Origin: Mesostigma viride
Lineage: Eukaryota > Streptophyta > Mesostigmatophyceae > Mesostigmatales > Mesostigmataceae
Direction: 5' to 3'
DNA length: 64,000 bases
Assembly: GCA_009746045.1 (NCBI GenBank)
Contig: RPFO01000231.1
Location: 2,221,900-2,285,899 of the forward strand
Shown: positions 30,550-39,261 of the stretch, piece after piece
Layout: each line of letters starts with the position of its first letter
How positions within the stretch are numbered: the first letter of the stretch is position 1
The notes under the pieces: model-generated
The model's input: the letters and a program-made list of their open reading frames with translations, nothing else
The model's database searches: none
What the model was told of the DNA's origin: nothing
Program-made: the position numbers and the translations under genes

Positions 30550-31452
30550 CTACAATGGTCCGCGTCTGCGAGGACCGAATAGGGCCGGGAAGCCTTCCCG
30601 GACTTCCCGCATCAGGGCGTCCCTGCGCAAATACAGCCCTCTCAATCGAGCCATGGATCCGCGAATCGTGTTGGCGGTCTCTGCCAGGACGTCGTTCATG
30701 ACCTCCCGGCCAGGATCCCCCCGGGGCAGGGCGTTCCGCTGACGGATCGTAGCGTCACGGAGCGCCTGAGTGCGCCGTATGCTCCTCCGGAGTCGTTCTA
30801 TCTCCCTGTCGAGGCGACCGAGTCTGCTCATGGCGCGCATGGCGCCCGCCACACGCCGCCGAGACATGTGAACGTCGCGGACCGAGTGCGTCCTTCCTCG
30901 TGTTTTTGCCATTACATAGGGGATCCATAATTTCACGAGTCCGGTTCCGCGGATAGAGTGGGTGTTCAAATGTGTTTGTTTTATTAATAATACGGCCTTT
31001 ATGTGATCCACCAGGTTGGCGATGGCGCCATCCTTCACGTCCGCCCGCCTCAGGATGTCCTCGGCCAGCGAGCGGTCCGCCTCCAGGTAGCGCTCCAGCA
31101 ACACCGCCACCTTGTCCCGGAACTTGGCAGCAATCTTGCCGGGGAGCAGCATTATGATCTGGGTCATCCCCTTGCGGTCGGTCACGGGCGTGTTTCGCTG
31201 GCCAGCACCGGGGAATTTGAAGTGTAAACAGGCAGTTTTCACTTCCTTGTGCTCCTTCTGGAGGCGTAAGAATGTAATACTGGCCATCTTGTGAGCGTTT
31301 GTCTTGTATGTCCCGTCCGGGTTTCCGTACATCGCGCATGCGAGAACGCCGATGATGGAAATTTTGCCATCGTCTGTCACGCGGATCTTGCCGCTGAATT
31401 GCGGGTCCTCCTCCCCGTCTGCGGGGGTCAGGTAGCGGATCACCGAGGACAT
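30550..31452 (-). CDS. Bro-N/antirepressor-like viral protein with basic coiled-coil tail
   Basis: 300 residues. Residues about 1-150 (ISIIGVLACAMYGNPDGTYK, RNTPVTDRKGMTQIIMLLPG, KIAAKFRDKVAVLLERYLEA) resemble the Bro-N/phage-antirepressor class in which xTPVTDxxGxxxIIxxLPG precedes a FRxxVAxxLxRYL helix. These are probably DNA-binding. After an odd, AT-rich linker (about 30910-31000) comes a very basic helical part (RREIERLRRS-like, RMSRLGRLD). That part could be a separate 120-residue gene starting at MAKTRGRTHS (about 30912). Its helix after the Bro-like domain resembles the truncated gene at 21367-22035. Confidence 0.6.
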   Translation of the reverse strand: MSSVIRYLTPADGEEDPQFSGKIRVTDDGKISIIGVLACAMYGNPDGTYKTNAHKMASITFLRLQKEHKEVKTACLHFKFPGAGQRNTPVTDRKGMTQIIMLLPGKIAAKFRDKVAVLLERYLEADRSLAEDILRRADVKDGAIANLVDHIKAVLLIKQTHLNTHSIRGTGLVKLWIPYVMAKTRGRTHSVRDVHMSRRRVAGAMRAMSRLGRLDREIERLRRSIRRTQALRDATIRQRNALPRGDPGREVMNDVLAETANTIRGSMARLRGLYLRRDALMREVREGFPALFGPRRRGPL

Positions 31453-31723
31453 CGTGGACGTTGGCTACTGTCCTCGGGCAAATTTTGCTGTGGGTTAACG
31501 CACCCGCGGACGCTCGGGTCGTTTGTCCCGAACAATCTTGCGCCCTAGTCGGAGTTGCGTATGGTGAAGAGGGTGGACTGCGGATACTTATACTCACCAC
31601 GCGAGCTTAACTTTATTTGGCTGGCTGTTTAACTTAATTGCAAGTGTAAACGGAGAGTAACCACTTCCGGTCATGCGTTTCGTCGGGGAATAATGTGGCT
31701 GCCCTTGGTACGACTGACTGACT

Positions 31724-31933
31724 ATGGAAGAGACCTGGTATGACGACTTCACCGCGAAGAAGGAGGCCGCCAAAAAGGAGCCAGCCAGCTTTGATATGGA
31801 GCCACCCAAACACTCAGCCGCGGGGGGGGCCAACGAGCTCGAGTATCTCAACAAGTACCTGCGTGAGCACTACAGTACGGACAAGCGCAAGGTGCGTTCT
31901 CAGGAGCTAAAATCTGCTCTCAAGGAAGACTAA
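31724..31933 (+). CDS. Small charged hypothetical protein
   Basis: 69 residues (MEETWYDDFTAKKEAAKKEP, LEYLNKYLREHYSTDKRKVR). First gene of a tight + strand cluster: 2 bp to the next ATG at 31936. No domain recognised; a predicted helical C-terminus. The spacing and clean frame support it as real. Confidence 0.6.
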   Translation: MEETWYDDFTAKKEAAKKEPASFDMEPPKHSAAGGANELEYLNKYLREHYSTDKRKVRSQELKSALKED

Positions 31934-31935
31934 AC

Positions 31936-32682
31936 ATGGACCCTTGCGAGGTGGTGGAGTGGGTAAAGATGTGTCTGTGGATGGCGCTATTGCGACTCCT
32001 GGCGCTGGCCAGGTGCGTGAGGAAGAAGCTGCAGACGCCCCCTACTCGAGGTGGGGGAGGGGACCAGCTGCTCGTCAAGAGGGTATTCCTGAGCCACGAA
32101 GACGAGTGGGGCATATACACCACCAAGTTTCGGGAGGTGTGTGCCGCGGGGCCCCTGAGGTTGCCCCCCGCGGCCCTGCTGGAGAAACTGGGGGCCCACT
32201 CCTTTGCGACCCACCGCAGGCTGTCCATGTCCGTCGTGTACGGGTACGGAGGTCGCGAGTACGTGGTGACGTACGACCTGGATCAACCCGATAGGGAGGT
32301 CGTATTCCCCCCCTGGCCCGGTGACAATCCCCGATGCGGGGAAGATAAAGCCGGGAGGGCGCACAAGAGGGCCGTGTTGTCTGCCACGCTCGGGCGGTGC
32401 TCGCCCCATCCGGACGACAAGGACATCACGGACGCGCTGTCCGCGTTCCTGGGCCCCGACCGAGACTTCTACGCCTCCGCGGGACTGCCCCAGTACATTT
32501 GGTGCATCATAAGGCACATCGGCATCGACGCTATCGTCACGGGCGCCTCCGATCGCGGGAGGGACCAGCAGTCGGACGTGCAGGCCGAGTTTATGCGCGT
32601 CATCTACGGCAACGGGGAGTGCCTCTTATTCCACCCAAAGGCCGGGGGGTGTCTCATCACGGGCGGTGTAAAGGTCGGGTAG
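31936..32682 (+). CDS. Hypothetical viral protein with N-terminal membrane segment
   Basis: 248 residues. Residues about 10-27 (KMCLWMALLRLLALARCVRK) form a hydrophobic helix flanked by basic residues, suggesting a signal anchor. The remainder (KRVFLSHEDEWGIYTTKFRE, YVVTYDLDQPDREVVFPPWP, YIWCIIRHIGIDAIVTGASD) looks globular and soluble. Sits 2 bp after and 3 bp before its neighbours. I do not recognise the family; a virion membrane protein is one possibility. Confidence 0.65.
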   Translation: MDPCEVVEWVKMCLWMALLRLLALARCVRKKLQTPPTRGGGGDQLLVKRVFLSHEDEWGIYTTKFREVCAAGPLRLPPAALLEKLGAHSFATHRRLSMSVVYGYGGREYVVTYDLDQPDREVVFPPWPGDNPRCGEDKAGRAHKRAVLSATLGRCSPHPDDKDITDALSAFLGPDRDFYASAGLPQYIWCIIRHIGIDAIVTGASDRGRDQQSDVQAEFMRVIYGNGECLLFHPKAGGCLITGGVKVG

Positions 32683-32685
32683 AGG

Positions 32686-33426
32686 ATGGAGGACGACGTG
32701 GACAACTTTTCGTTCGACGGGGTCGCGCCCGAGATGGAGCCCGCCGCCCCCTTTCGCATATACAACGTCCGCCCGCTGCTGGACATGATGGACGCGAAGG
32801 GGTGGCCGGAGAAGACGGACCTGTGCTGCTGGTGGTGCTGCCACCCCTTCGACACCGTCCCCTGTCCGCTGCCGATCCGGTACAAGGAGGGCCGCGGGTT
32901 CGTGGTCAAGGGCTGCTTCTGCTCCTTCAGCTGCGTCAAGGCCTACAATCTCAAGGACAGCGGCTCGGCCTCCTGCGTTCGCGGGAGTCTCCTGTTCCTC
33001 ATGGCGCAGAGGCTCTGGAGGGCGGGGAAACACGGCAGGCCCTTCCCCGGCGTGCCGGCCGCCCCTCCGAGGACCTGTCTCAAGATGTTCGGGGGTCCCA
33101 TGACGATCGAGGGCTTCCGGGCGAGCTGTAGGAGCGAGGTGCACATGCTGAAGGAGCCGCCCTTCGCCATGAACTTCCTGCCCGAGGCGGACTTTGTGCA
33201 AAAGCTCCATGACGTGAGCCGGTCCATGAAAGGGGACGCCGTGGCGCCTTACAAGAGGGACCCCGAGAACGCCGGCCCGCAGAGGAAGGTGCAGCAGCCG
33301 GCGGGCACGCTAGCGTTGAAGAGGGCCAGACCCATGGTGGACTCCAAGTGCTCGCTGGACAAGTTCGTCAAGGTCGTCACCACGGAGAACGGGAAGAACC
33401 CCACCAAGAAGTCGAAGAAAACGTAG
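32686..33426 (+). CDS. Zinc-binding protein resembling NCLDV late transcription factor VLTF2
   Basis: 246 residues. Residues 47-89 hold LCCWWCCHPFDTVPCPLPIR, a Gly-rich loop, then GCFCSFSCVKAYNL: Cys47/48, 51/52, 60, 77, 79 and 83. The CWxCCHxFxxxPxxLP...GxFCSxxCxKAYN arrangement is the FCS/MYM-like zinc module of VLTF2-type late transcription factors of nucleocytoplasmic large DNA viruses. A basic C-terminus (KNPTKKSKKT) follows. Such proteins direct RNA polymerase to late genes. The family name is from memory of the pattern; a profile search would settle it. Confidence 0.55.
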   Translation: MEDDVDNFSFDGVAPEMEPAAPFRIYNVRPLLDMMDAKGWPEKTDLCCWWCCHPFDTVPCPLPIRYKEGRGFVVKGCFCSFSCVKAYNLKDSGSASCVRGSLLFLMAQRLWRAGKHGRPFPGVPAAPPRTCLKMFGGPMTIEGFRASCRSEVHMLKEPPFAMNFLPEADFVQKLHDVSRSMKGDAVAPYKRDPENAGPQRKVQQPAGTLALKRARPMVDSKCSLDKFVKVVTTENGKNPTKKSKKT

Positions 33427-33706
33427 GGACGCACAAGTGGTGTGCCCACGCCTGCTCGGTGGCGTGCGACACCACGGCGTCCCCGTAGATAGGGATCTGG
33501 AAGGCGAAACTGGCAAGCACGTTGATGTCCAAACCCAGGGTCTCGGCCTCCTCGTTGTACTCCGCCACGAGGCCGCAGTCGCAATGCCGGCGATGGACCG
33601 GATACTCGGTTTTGAGGAGCGCGCGTTTCACCTTTCGCACGTCGCCCGGGTCGCAGGACCCGTGCGTCACCTCCAAGTTGTCAAACGGGATAATAAGCAA
33701 GTCCAT
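33377..33706 (-). CDS. Hypothetical protein between convergent and divergent genes
   Basis: 109 residues from ATG 33706 (MDLLIIPFDNLEVTHGSCDP, VHRRHCDCGLVAEYNEEAET, FAFQIPIYGDAVVSHATEQA). The Cys-x-Cys cluster hints at metal binding. Its last 50 bp overlap the end of the gene at 32686-33426, and its start is 37 bp from the divergent 33744 gene. No family recognised. Confidence 0.55.
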   Translation of the reverse strand: MDLLIIPFDNLEVTHGSCDPGDVRKVKRALLKTEYPVHRRHCDCGLVAEYNEEAETLGLDINVLASFAFQIPIYGDAVVSHATEQAWAHHLCVPTFSSTSWWGSSRSPW

Positions 33707-33743
33707 GATCTTGTAAAAAAAACTGTGTATCTGTATTATACTC

Positions 33744-35597
33744 ATGTCAGGGTTAAACGTGCCCCAAGGCGAACTCGACTACCTACTGCGGGCCACGCCG
33801 AACATGAACCAGCAGAACCTAGAGGCCCTGGCCATCGAGAGCATGCTCCGAAGCCTGCAGCAGCCCGCGCCCCCCGCGGCCGCCCCCATCCCGCAAACAC
33901 AGCCCGCGTACGTTCCCAGCCAGAAGCCGAGAGGACCGGGCCGGCCGCCGGGGGCAAAAAACAAACCCAAGGTCGCGTGGGAAGCCCCCGCTCCTCCTCC
34001 CCAAGTGATGCCGTCGTGGGCCCCGCCTCCGACCACGTGGGGGGAGATGAAAAAGCCTAGGAAGCCTCGCGCGCCGGCTCCTCAATGGGGGTGGACTCAG
34101 CCTCCAGCCACGTTCGCGCCCCCGCAGCTCCCTCCCACCGCCCCGGTATACGCCCCCGCCCCCGCTCCCCAATGGCCCCAATGGCCCGCGACGCCCGCGG
34201 TCCCGTACGCGCCGCCCCAATGGCCCCCAGTTGCGCCCCCTCCGCCTCCGAGGCCCCAGCCCCCCCCGCAGCACCAGCAGCAGCAGCTAGCACCGCAGCA
34301 CCAGCAGCAACTCGACTCCCTGTTCAACACCCCGGCCGCGTACACCCCGGCCTCCTCCCGCCCGCCGCCGGACGCGGGCATCCCCCCGCAGGTGTACATG
34401 CGGGAGTGGACCAACGTGGACGCCGCAGCCCGCGCGGCCCAGCCCGCGGCCACGCCCGTGGGGGAGCTCCTGCGCTCGATCCACGCTGGGGAGAAGGTCG
34501 ACACGCCCTCCCTCATCGAGGCCCGTGTCGACTGCGCCTCGGGGGTGGCCAAGAGCTTGCCCCGCCCTCGTATCGTTGCGCTCGCCAAACAGCTGTACCC
34601 CGAGATACCCGCCCAGTCCATCGAGACGGCGACGAAGGCGGACCTGTGCGCCATGGTGGCGGACGAGGCCATCGAGGGGATCACCAAGACGCTCTGTGCC
34701 TCGAGTCTCTACGACGGCGCGGATTCCAAGACGCGTCTGGCCGCCATCGCCGCCTACATGACCCGATCGGAGGCGCCCGAGTCCTTCGCGGCCTTGTCGA
34801 AGGAGGCCCTCTGCGTCATGATAGCGAACATGCTCAAACCGGAGCAGCGGGCGAGCGTCATGGAGAAGGCGGGCACGGCGGCGGCCTCTCTGCCCTGGAA
34901 GGAGTGGGGTGCCAAGCTGTTGGGGGCGGCAGGGGACCTGGGGGAGGGGCTGGGGTCCATGGGAGCGCTGCAGCACGCGCCAAAGTGGCTCCAGAACATG
35001 GCGTTGGCGGGAGGAGTCCTCAGCAAGGAGGGGGGTGACAGGATGAACTTTGTCATGAACAACGCGGGGCGGTTTGCGGAAAAGGACCTGGGATTGTGGG
35101 ACAGGTCCAAGATGCAGATGAACGACGCCGTGAACAGGGGGTCGGGGTCGTGGCTTGGAAAGACGGCGGGTGGCGCCCTCAACCTTGCGGGCGGATTGGC
35201 CAACGCGGCGGCTCAGATGGGGTTGGCCACCGCGACAGGCGGCCCCCTGGGCGCCGGGTTATCCGTGCTGCAAAATGTGGGCAAGCTGGCGAGCTTGTTT
35301 GGCGGCCCGTCTCATTTGGGGAAGCAGTACAAGACGGGCAAGAACGCGGAGGCGTGCGAACGGGCGTACGCGTGCTGCGTGGACGCCATGGAGGCCTGCC
35401 ACGCCAAACGCATCAAGAAGCTGGAGGCCTTCTTGAAGAAGAACCGCTCGAGAGTTTACCCCAAGGCGGCGGCCTCCGCGGGGGCGCATACCGTCCACCA
35501 GGCCATCCACTCCGTGTCCGCGCCCGTGTGTCGTCGCGGCGTGTGCTCGATCCACATGGAGGCGGGCGACGGCGACTACTACACCTTGTGTGGTTAA
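33744..35597 (+). CDS. Large Pro-rich putative virion protein
   Basis: 617 residues, the largest gene of the block. An AT-hook-like GPGRPPGAKNKPK lies near residue 65. Residues about 45-200 are a Pro/Ala/Gln-rich disordered region (PQWPQWPATPAVPYAPPQWP, HQQQQLAPQHQQQ). A helical region follows (VARPRIVAL-type, ELLRSIHAGEKVDTPSLIEA), then Gly/Ala-rich amphipathic stretches (GGALNLAGGLANAAAQMGLA) and a Cys-containing C-terminus (VCRRGVCSIHMEAGDGDYYT). Disordered-basic plus Gly/Ala-rich amphipathic layout is typical of internal capsid or core proteins, but I do not recognise the family. AT-rich leader (TTGTAAAAAAAACTG) precedes the ATG. Confidence 0.7.
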   Translation: MSGLNVPQGELDYLLRATPNMNQQNLEALAIESMLRSLQQPAPPAAAPIPQTQPAYVPSQKPRGPGRPPGAKNKPKVAWEAPAPPPQVMPSWAPPPTTWGEMKKPRKPRAPAPQWGWTQPPATFAPPQLPPTAPVYAPAPAPQWPQWPATPAVPYAPPQWPPVAPPPPPRPQPPPQHQQQQLAPQHQQQLDSLFNTPAAYTPASSRPPPDAGIPPQVYMREWTNVDAAARAAQPAATPVGELLRSIHAGEKVDTPSLIEARVDCASGVAKSLPRPRIVALAKQLYPEIPAQSIETATKADLCAMVADEAIEGITKTLCASSLYDGADSKTRLAAIAAYMTRSEAPESFAALSKEALCVMIANMLKPEQRASVMEKAGTAAASLPWKEWGAKLLGAAGDLGEGLGSMGALQHAPKWLQNMALAGGVLSKEGGDRMNFVMNNAGRFAEKDLGLWDRSKMQMNDAVNRGSGSWLGKTAGGALNLAGGLANAAAQMGLATATGGPLGAGLSVLQNVGKLASLFGGPSHLGKQYKTGKNAEACERAYACCVDAMEACHAKRIKKLEAFLKKNRSRVYPKAAASAGAHTVHQAIHSVSAPVCRRGVCSIHMEAGDGDYYTLCG

Positions 35598-35637
35598 ATC
35601 GCGCGCTTTATTTCCGGTGCGCACTTTCAAAGGAACG

Positions 35638-36171
35638 ATGGAGGCCTCCCCGCGCGCCCTTGTGCTCATGTGCTCCGAATGCAAGATCGAGAAGCCTCGC
35701 GGGGGGTACAACAGCCGCAACTGGAGACTCCTGGGCCCCTGCCAGCTCTGCCACCGCGCCGCTCTCGTCCGAGACCGGTCCACGATCGAGGGTTACTTCC
35801 GCTTCCACCTGGACAGGCTCGTCCATTCTCAGAAGGGCGCGTCCGTCCAACTCACCGTTCAGGATCTCGTGAAGATGTGGGAAGATCAGAAGGGCCTGTG
35901 CGCGCTGACCGGGAGGCCCATGACTCACGAGTACAACCCCGCAGGGGGGAGGTACCCCGATTCCGTAACGGTGGATCTGATCGGCGCCGACGGCGGTTAC
36001 TGCCAGTCGAACGTGCGGCTCGTGTGCTTCCAGGTCCAACGAATGAAGGGGGAATTGCCGCTCTCCGATTTCGTAACCGTCTGCAGGAGCGTGGCAACTG
36101 CCGCGGGACAGTTAGCGACGGTGGACCCGGCGTCCCCCCCGCTCCGTGAGAGGTGGTCGGACATGGTATAA
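35638..36171 (+). CDS. Second HNH-type endonuclease-like protein
   Basis: 177 residues from ATG 35638. An N-terminal zinc finger uses Cys12/Cys15 and Cys35/Cys38 (CSEC, CQLC). The C-terminal half reads WEDQKGLCALTGRPMTHEYN, SVTVDLIGADGGYCQSNVRL, VCFQVQRMKGELPLSDF, an HNH-like beta-beta-alpha layout common in giant viruses: a C-x(L)-TG knuckle, then D and an NVRxVC helix. Several motif histidines are not obvious, so catalysis is uncertain. It lies 40 bp downstream of the structural-protein gene. Confidence 0.65.
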   Translation: MEASPRALVLMCSECKIEKPRGGYNSRNWRLLGPCQLCHRAALVRDRSTIEGYFRFHLDRLVHSQKGASVQLTVQDLVKMWEDQKGLCALTGRPMTHEYNPAGGRYPDSVTVDLIGADGGYCQSNVRLVCFQVQRMKGELPLSDFVTVCRSVATAAGQLATVDPASPPLRERWSDMV

Positions 36172-36174
36172 AGG
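36167..36174 (+). promoter_or_regulatory. TATA-box-like promoter element of the SSB gene
   Basis: TATAAAGG overlaps the end of the upstream HNH coding region, 111 bp before the SSB start codon at 36285. Based only on match and position. Confidence 0.4.
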
Positions 36175-36284
36175 GCAGACCCCTCTTGAGTTTGGCAGGT
36201 TCTCACCCCGCCGCTGATAGCCAGCGCCGCCTCGTTTGAGCGCCAAACGTCCGCAGCGTCCGCACTCCCTAGCAAAATCCAGTC

Positions 36285-36995
36285 ATGACGTCCACCATCG
36301 TCCTGTTTGAGGATTTCGACCCCTCCAAGATCGTATACCGCGACCCCAAGCGCACGGCCTCGGGAGGGCTGTCCGTGTACGTGAACTACATGAAGGATGG
36401 GAAGGAAATTCCCATCCGCATCCAGACCCCGAGGATGCGCGCGCCGTTCGGGATAAGCCACTTTGAGGCCAAGACACCCGGCACCACCGCCCCGCCCAAG
36501 TACACGCTGGACCTGAGCATGGATGGGCACTACGACCCCGCCAGCGACACGGGCATTTTTTACAAGAAGTGGGTGGAGTTTGACGACCTCAACAAGGACA
36601 CCTCCGTGGAGAAGAGCACTGCCTGGTTTGGCAAAAAACTGAGCCGCGAGTTCGTGGACGAGCTCTACACCTCCGCCATCAAACCCTCCAAAAAGGAGCA
36701 GTACCCTCCCACCTTCAAGTGCTCGGTGCCCTTCCGCAACAACAAGTTCGATTGCCAGTTCTTCGACGAAGACAAGAAGCCCGTCACGGGGTTCGAGCTG
36801 GAGAAGGGCATGGAGGTGCAGACCATCGTGGAGATATCGCGCCTGTGGTTCATGGGCAAGAAGTTCGGGTGCACGCCCGTGCTGAAGCTGGTGCAGTTTT
36901 TCCCCAGCAACAGGATGCCGCTGGGGTACTCCTTCATCGAGAAGAGCAGTGATGAGGAAATGTCCAATAACTCGGACGAGGAGCCCTCGAACTGA
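36285..36995 (+). CDS. NCLDV-type single-stranded DNA-binding protein (T7 gp2.5-like)
   Basis: 236 residues. KIVYRDPKRTASGGLSVYVN, then PIRIQTPRMRAPFGIS and KYTLDLSM match the conserved core of a protein found across algal giant viruses (K-I-x-F/Y...GG.SVYVNY...IQTPxMxAPFGIS...Y.LDLS). YPPTFKCSVPFRNNKFDCQF follows. The very acidic tail (SSDEEMSNNSDEEPSN) is the hallmark of gp2.5-type SSBs, which use it to contact replication proteins. Binding replication-fork ssDNA is the inferred role. This is the best marker that the block is nucleocytoplasmic-virus derived. Confidence 0.7.
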   Translation: MTSTIVLFEDFDPSKIVYRDPKRTASGGLSVYVNYMKDGKEIPIRIQTPRMRAPFGISHFEAKTPGTTAPPKYTLDLSMDGHYDPASDTGIFYKKWVEFDDLNKDTSVEKSTAWFGKKLSREFVDELYTSAIKPSKKEQYPPTFKCSVPFRNNKFDCQFFDEDKKPVTGFELEKGMEVQTIVEISRLWFMGKKFGCTPVLKLVQFFPSNRMPLGYSFIEKSSDEEMSNNSDEEPSN

Positions 36996-37005
36996 CTCTC
37001 CTTTG

Positions 37006-37033
37006 TATAAAAACTATTGACCATTGAAATAAA
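37006..37033 (+). promoter_or_regulatory. TATA-like and AATAAA signals between SSB and SET genes
   Basis: TATAAAAA at 37006-37013 lies 104 bp before the chosen SET-gene ATG. AATAAA at 37028-37033 lies 33 bp after the SSB stop and could serve as its polyadenylation signal. Compact sharing of signals fits a viral layout. Confidence 0.4.
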
Positions 37034-37116
37034 GTTGAACCGTGAATTACAATCCTTCCAAAGTGTGTGTTGTGTCTGGAAAATTAATCGCAGGTGTTGT
37101 TGATACCTTCTCTGAT

Positions 37117-38778
37117 ATGGAGCGCAGGGGAAGGACGATGGATGACGCGATCGATCTGTCGATGCTAGATGACATAGACGACGAAGACATAGAAATACTG
37201 CGGGAGTGGCCGGCTGGGTTGCAAAGTAGGAGGACCCGGCGTCGAACGGACAGAGCGTCCGACGAAGGGCGCGGAAGTGGTGGGACTGAGCGCAACGTGC
37301 AGAACAGCGCAATGAGGTTGGAAGGCGGGGATGGTGTCGACGCGATCGTGGCGAGCACGCACAACCTTGTGACCACTCTGGCCGGGCCGGACCCGCCAGC
37401 TCGCCGGACAGAAGCGGGGCCTTCTACCCGGGAAGCGGGGCCTTCCAACCAGGAGGTTCTAGATCGCGATCCTGGCAAACTACGAATCATCCCGCCAGAG
37501 CTGATGCGAGATGAGGAATTTCGAGAGGCTCTTCACAGCAGTGTCTTAAACGACGCCGGCATCCCCGCACTGCACAGAAGGCCCTCTGACCCGCCGCAGG
37601 GCTCCAGGGCCAAGTCCAAGACTCCTGATAGTCAAGATGTGCTCGCGGCCGCTGCGACCTTTAACGAGATGGTTACGAATGCCGCTGATCGCGTGGACTA
37701 CAAGTGGAGAGGTGACTCGGTCCGTCCGGTCGATGTGCAGTATCGGAGGACCGGGGATGGTCTGCAGATTCTAGTCAAGTTTAACAAGAACGATCCCGAC
37801 TTCACACCCTGGCTGTTGGTAGCCAAGAGTAGGGCTCTTCATGAGAATGGCATATCTGCCCTGGGCCTATACATGGACAATATTGTGTATCCGACCATGC
37901 GCTTGGGGGCATACATCGGACGCATCATTGGATGCAACTCGGGGACTACTGCCGTGGATGCTCTGGATACCGAAAGCGAGTTGCTGGGGAGATTGCGGGA
38001 GAAGATTTCGGATTACAAGGAACAAAATGATAAGTATCTGGACCTCAGCTACCAAATGGAACTGTGTGGCGGAGATGCCGCTATGGTGGTAGACGGTTCG
38101 CGTCCCGGAATCGGAAAGGGGACGGCGCTCGGGAACACGTACGTGCCCTATAACAATATCGACTACCCCGGCCTCTACCTGCATATGGCCAACGACCCTA
38201 GGGGTCTCAAGGTGGGTGGTACTGGGGAGTTGTACTACCAACCCAATTGCTCCTTACAGGACGCCGGGCTTATGGCCGAAGAAATGATCTACAAAGGAGA
38301 GGAGATTCTGTGGAAGTACGACGGCACGGAGGTGTGCGAGATTGATGGCGTCATGCAACCTAGAAAGAGAGAGAGAGAGAGAGATAAAGAGAAAGAGAAA
38401 AAGAGAGAGAGAGAGAGAGAGTGTTCGTACATTCACGGTATGATGATCAACCTGAGCGAGTTGAGGGACTTGAGGGACCCCCGCATCGCCGAGAAAGATA
38501 AGGCGAGGATACGGGCGAATAGGAGTGAGCGAGCAAAGGCGGACAAGGCCGTTTCTCTTGCGGGCATTCAAGAGACGTTGGCGCGAATCAAGCACGTCAA
38601 CACACAGCGCGACATTCGGAGACAGCTGCTATCCGGAGGCGGTCCAGCGCGCAACGACGGGAGACAGCGCAGAGAGGCGTCCCTGCCCAAGCCCCCCTTG
38701 CCTAACATACAACTGGACGCGATTGACATTGAGGACTTGACCAAAATCGACCCAGGCTTGCGGGATCTGTTGAATTAA
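37117..38778 (+). CDS. SET-domain protein (putative lysine methyltransferase)
   Basis: 553 residues from ATG 37117. A disordered acidic N-terminus (MDDAIDLSMLDDIDDEDIEI) and a charged linker precede a SET domain at about residues 235-405: ALGLYMDNIVYPTMRLGAYI followed by GRIIG, then YLHMANDPRG and PNCSLQDAGLMAEEMIYKGE with EILWKYDG. The last is the G-E-E-hydrophobic-x-x-x-Y motif, and HMANDPRG stands in place of the usual NHSxxPN. SET enzymes transfer methyl groups from SAM to lysines, for example of histones; some algal viruses encode H3K27 methylases. A GA-rich microsatellite adds a run of Arg/Glu/Lys (about 417-435) right after the domain. The longer frame from 37042 lacks an ATG. Confidence 0.7.
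   Translation: MERRGRTMDDAIDLSMLDDIDDEDIEILREWPAGLQSRRTRRRTDRASDEGRGSGGTERNVQNSAMRLEGGDGVDAIVASTHNLVTTLAGPDPPARRTEAGPSTREAGPSNQEVLDRDPGKLRIIPPELMRDEEFREALHSSVLNDAGIPALHRRPSDPPQGSRAKSKTPDSQDVLAAAATFNEMVTNAADRVDYKWRGDSVRPVDVQYRRTGDGLQILVKFNKNDPDFTPWLLVAKSRALHENGISALGLYMDNIVYPTMRLGAYIGRIIGCNSGTTAVDALDTESELLGRLREKISDYKEQNDKYLDLSYQMELCGGDAAMVVDGSRPGIGKGTALGNTYVPYNNIDYPGLYLHMANDPRGLKVGGTGELYYQPNCSLQDAGLMAEEMIYKGEEILWKYDGTEVCEIDGVMQPRKRERERDKEKEKKRERERECSYIHGMMINLSELRDLRDPRIAEKDKARIRANRSERAKADKAVSLAGIQETLARIKHVNTQRDIRRQLLSGGGPARNDGRQRREASLPKPPLPNIQLDAIDIEDLTKIDPGLRDLLN
38363..38421 (+). repeat. In-frame GA microsatellite inside the SET gene
   Basis: AAGAGAGAGAGAGAGAGAT, AAAGAGAAAGAGAAA and GAGAGAGAGAGAGAGTG keep the reading frame and encode a repeated Arg-Glu/Lys-Glu stretch. 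The rest of the gene has no simple repeats. Confidence 0.9.
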
Positions 38779-38814
38779 AGAAATAATCTCTGATGCAACT
38801 AGTATACGCCGATC

Positions 38815-39261
38815 ATGTCTTCCGGATACTGCAACGCCATCGTCGACAGCAGCGAGGAGTACGTGGGTGTCCTGTCCCGTCCAGAAGTGTTTGACGGCAT
38901 CTGTGGGGACGAGGCCTTCCAGAGTCTCCAGTCCGCCATGAACGGGAACATGGGGACGGCCACCACCCTCATCCCCGCGAGCCAGTACGACCTCAAGTTT
39001 GGAATGGACACGCGGCAGAGGGAGTACCTCCTCAACCATGGCAGCACGTTCGAAGACCAGCTGGCTTTCGGGTCGGAGCGCCTGCCCGCCCCCGCGGACG
39101 TCGTGGGCGCCACTCTTGACGATTACAAGGTTGGCGTGGGCTACATCACCAGCAACAGCAAGGACTTCCCCGTATCGGACATCCAGACGCTGCGGCCCTA
39201 CATCCCGGCGCCCGTGAGCACCGACAACTGGGGCTCCATAGGCGTGTCCGCGGTTCATTAG
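38815..39261 (+). CDS. Hypothetical viral protein
   Basis: 148 residues (MSSGYCNAIVDSSEEYVGVL, LIPASQYDLKFGMDTRQREY, DIQTLRPYIPAPVSTDNWGS). The clean frame starts 36 bp after the SET gene stop. No family recognised; the composition (few charged clusters, many Ser/Asp/Tyr) would suit a structural protein, but this is a guess. It is the last gene of the block. Confidence 0.6.
   Translation: MSSGYCNAIVDSSEEYVGVLSRPEVFDGICGDEAFQSLQSAMNGNMGTATTLIPASQYDLKFGMDTRQREYLLNHGSTFEDQLAFGSERLPAPADVVGATLDDYKVGVGYITSNSKDFPVSDIQTLRPYIPAPVSTDNWGSIGVSAVH

Noticed and set aside
32397-33131. Overlapping + strand frame rich in Arg and Gly
   Set aside because: Shadow frame spanning two well-supported genes, with no domain.
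34085-35038. Alternative long + frame inside the Pro-rich virion-like gene
   Set aside because: GC-rich shadow frame; Arg/Gly/Pro composition and no motif.
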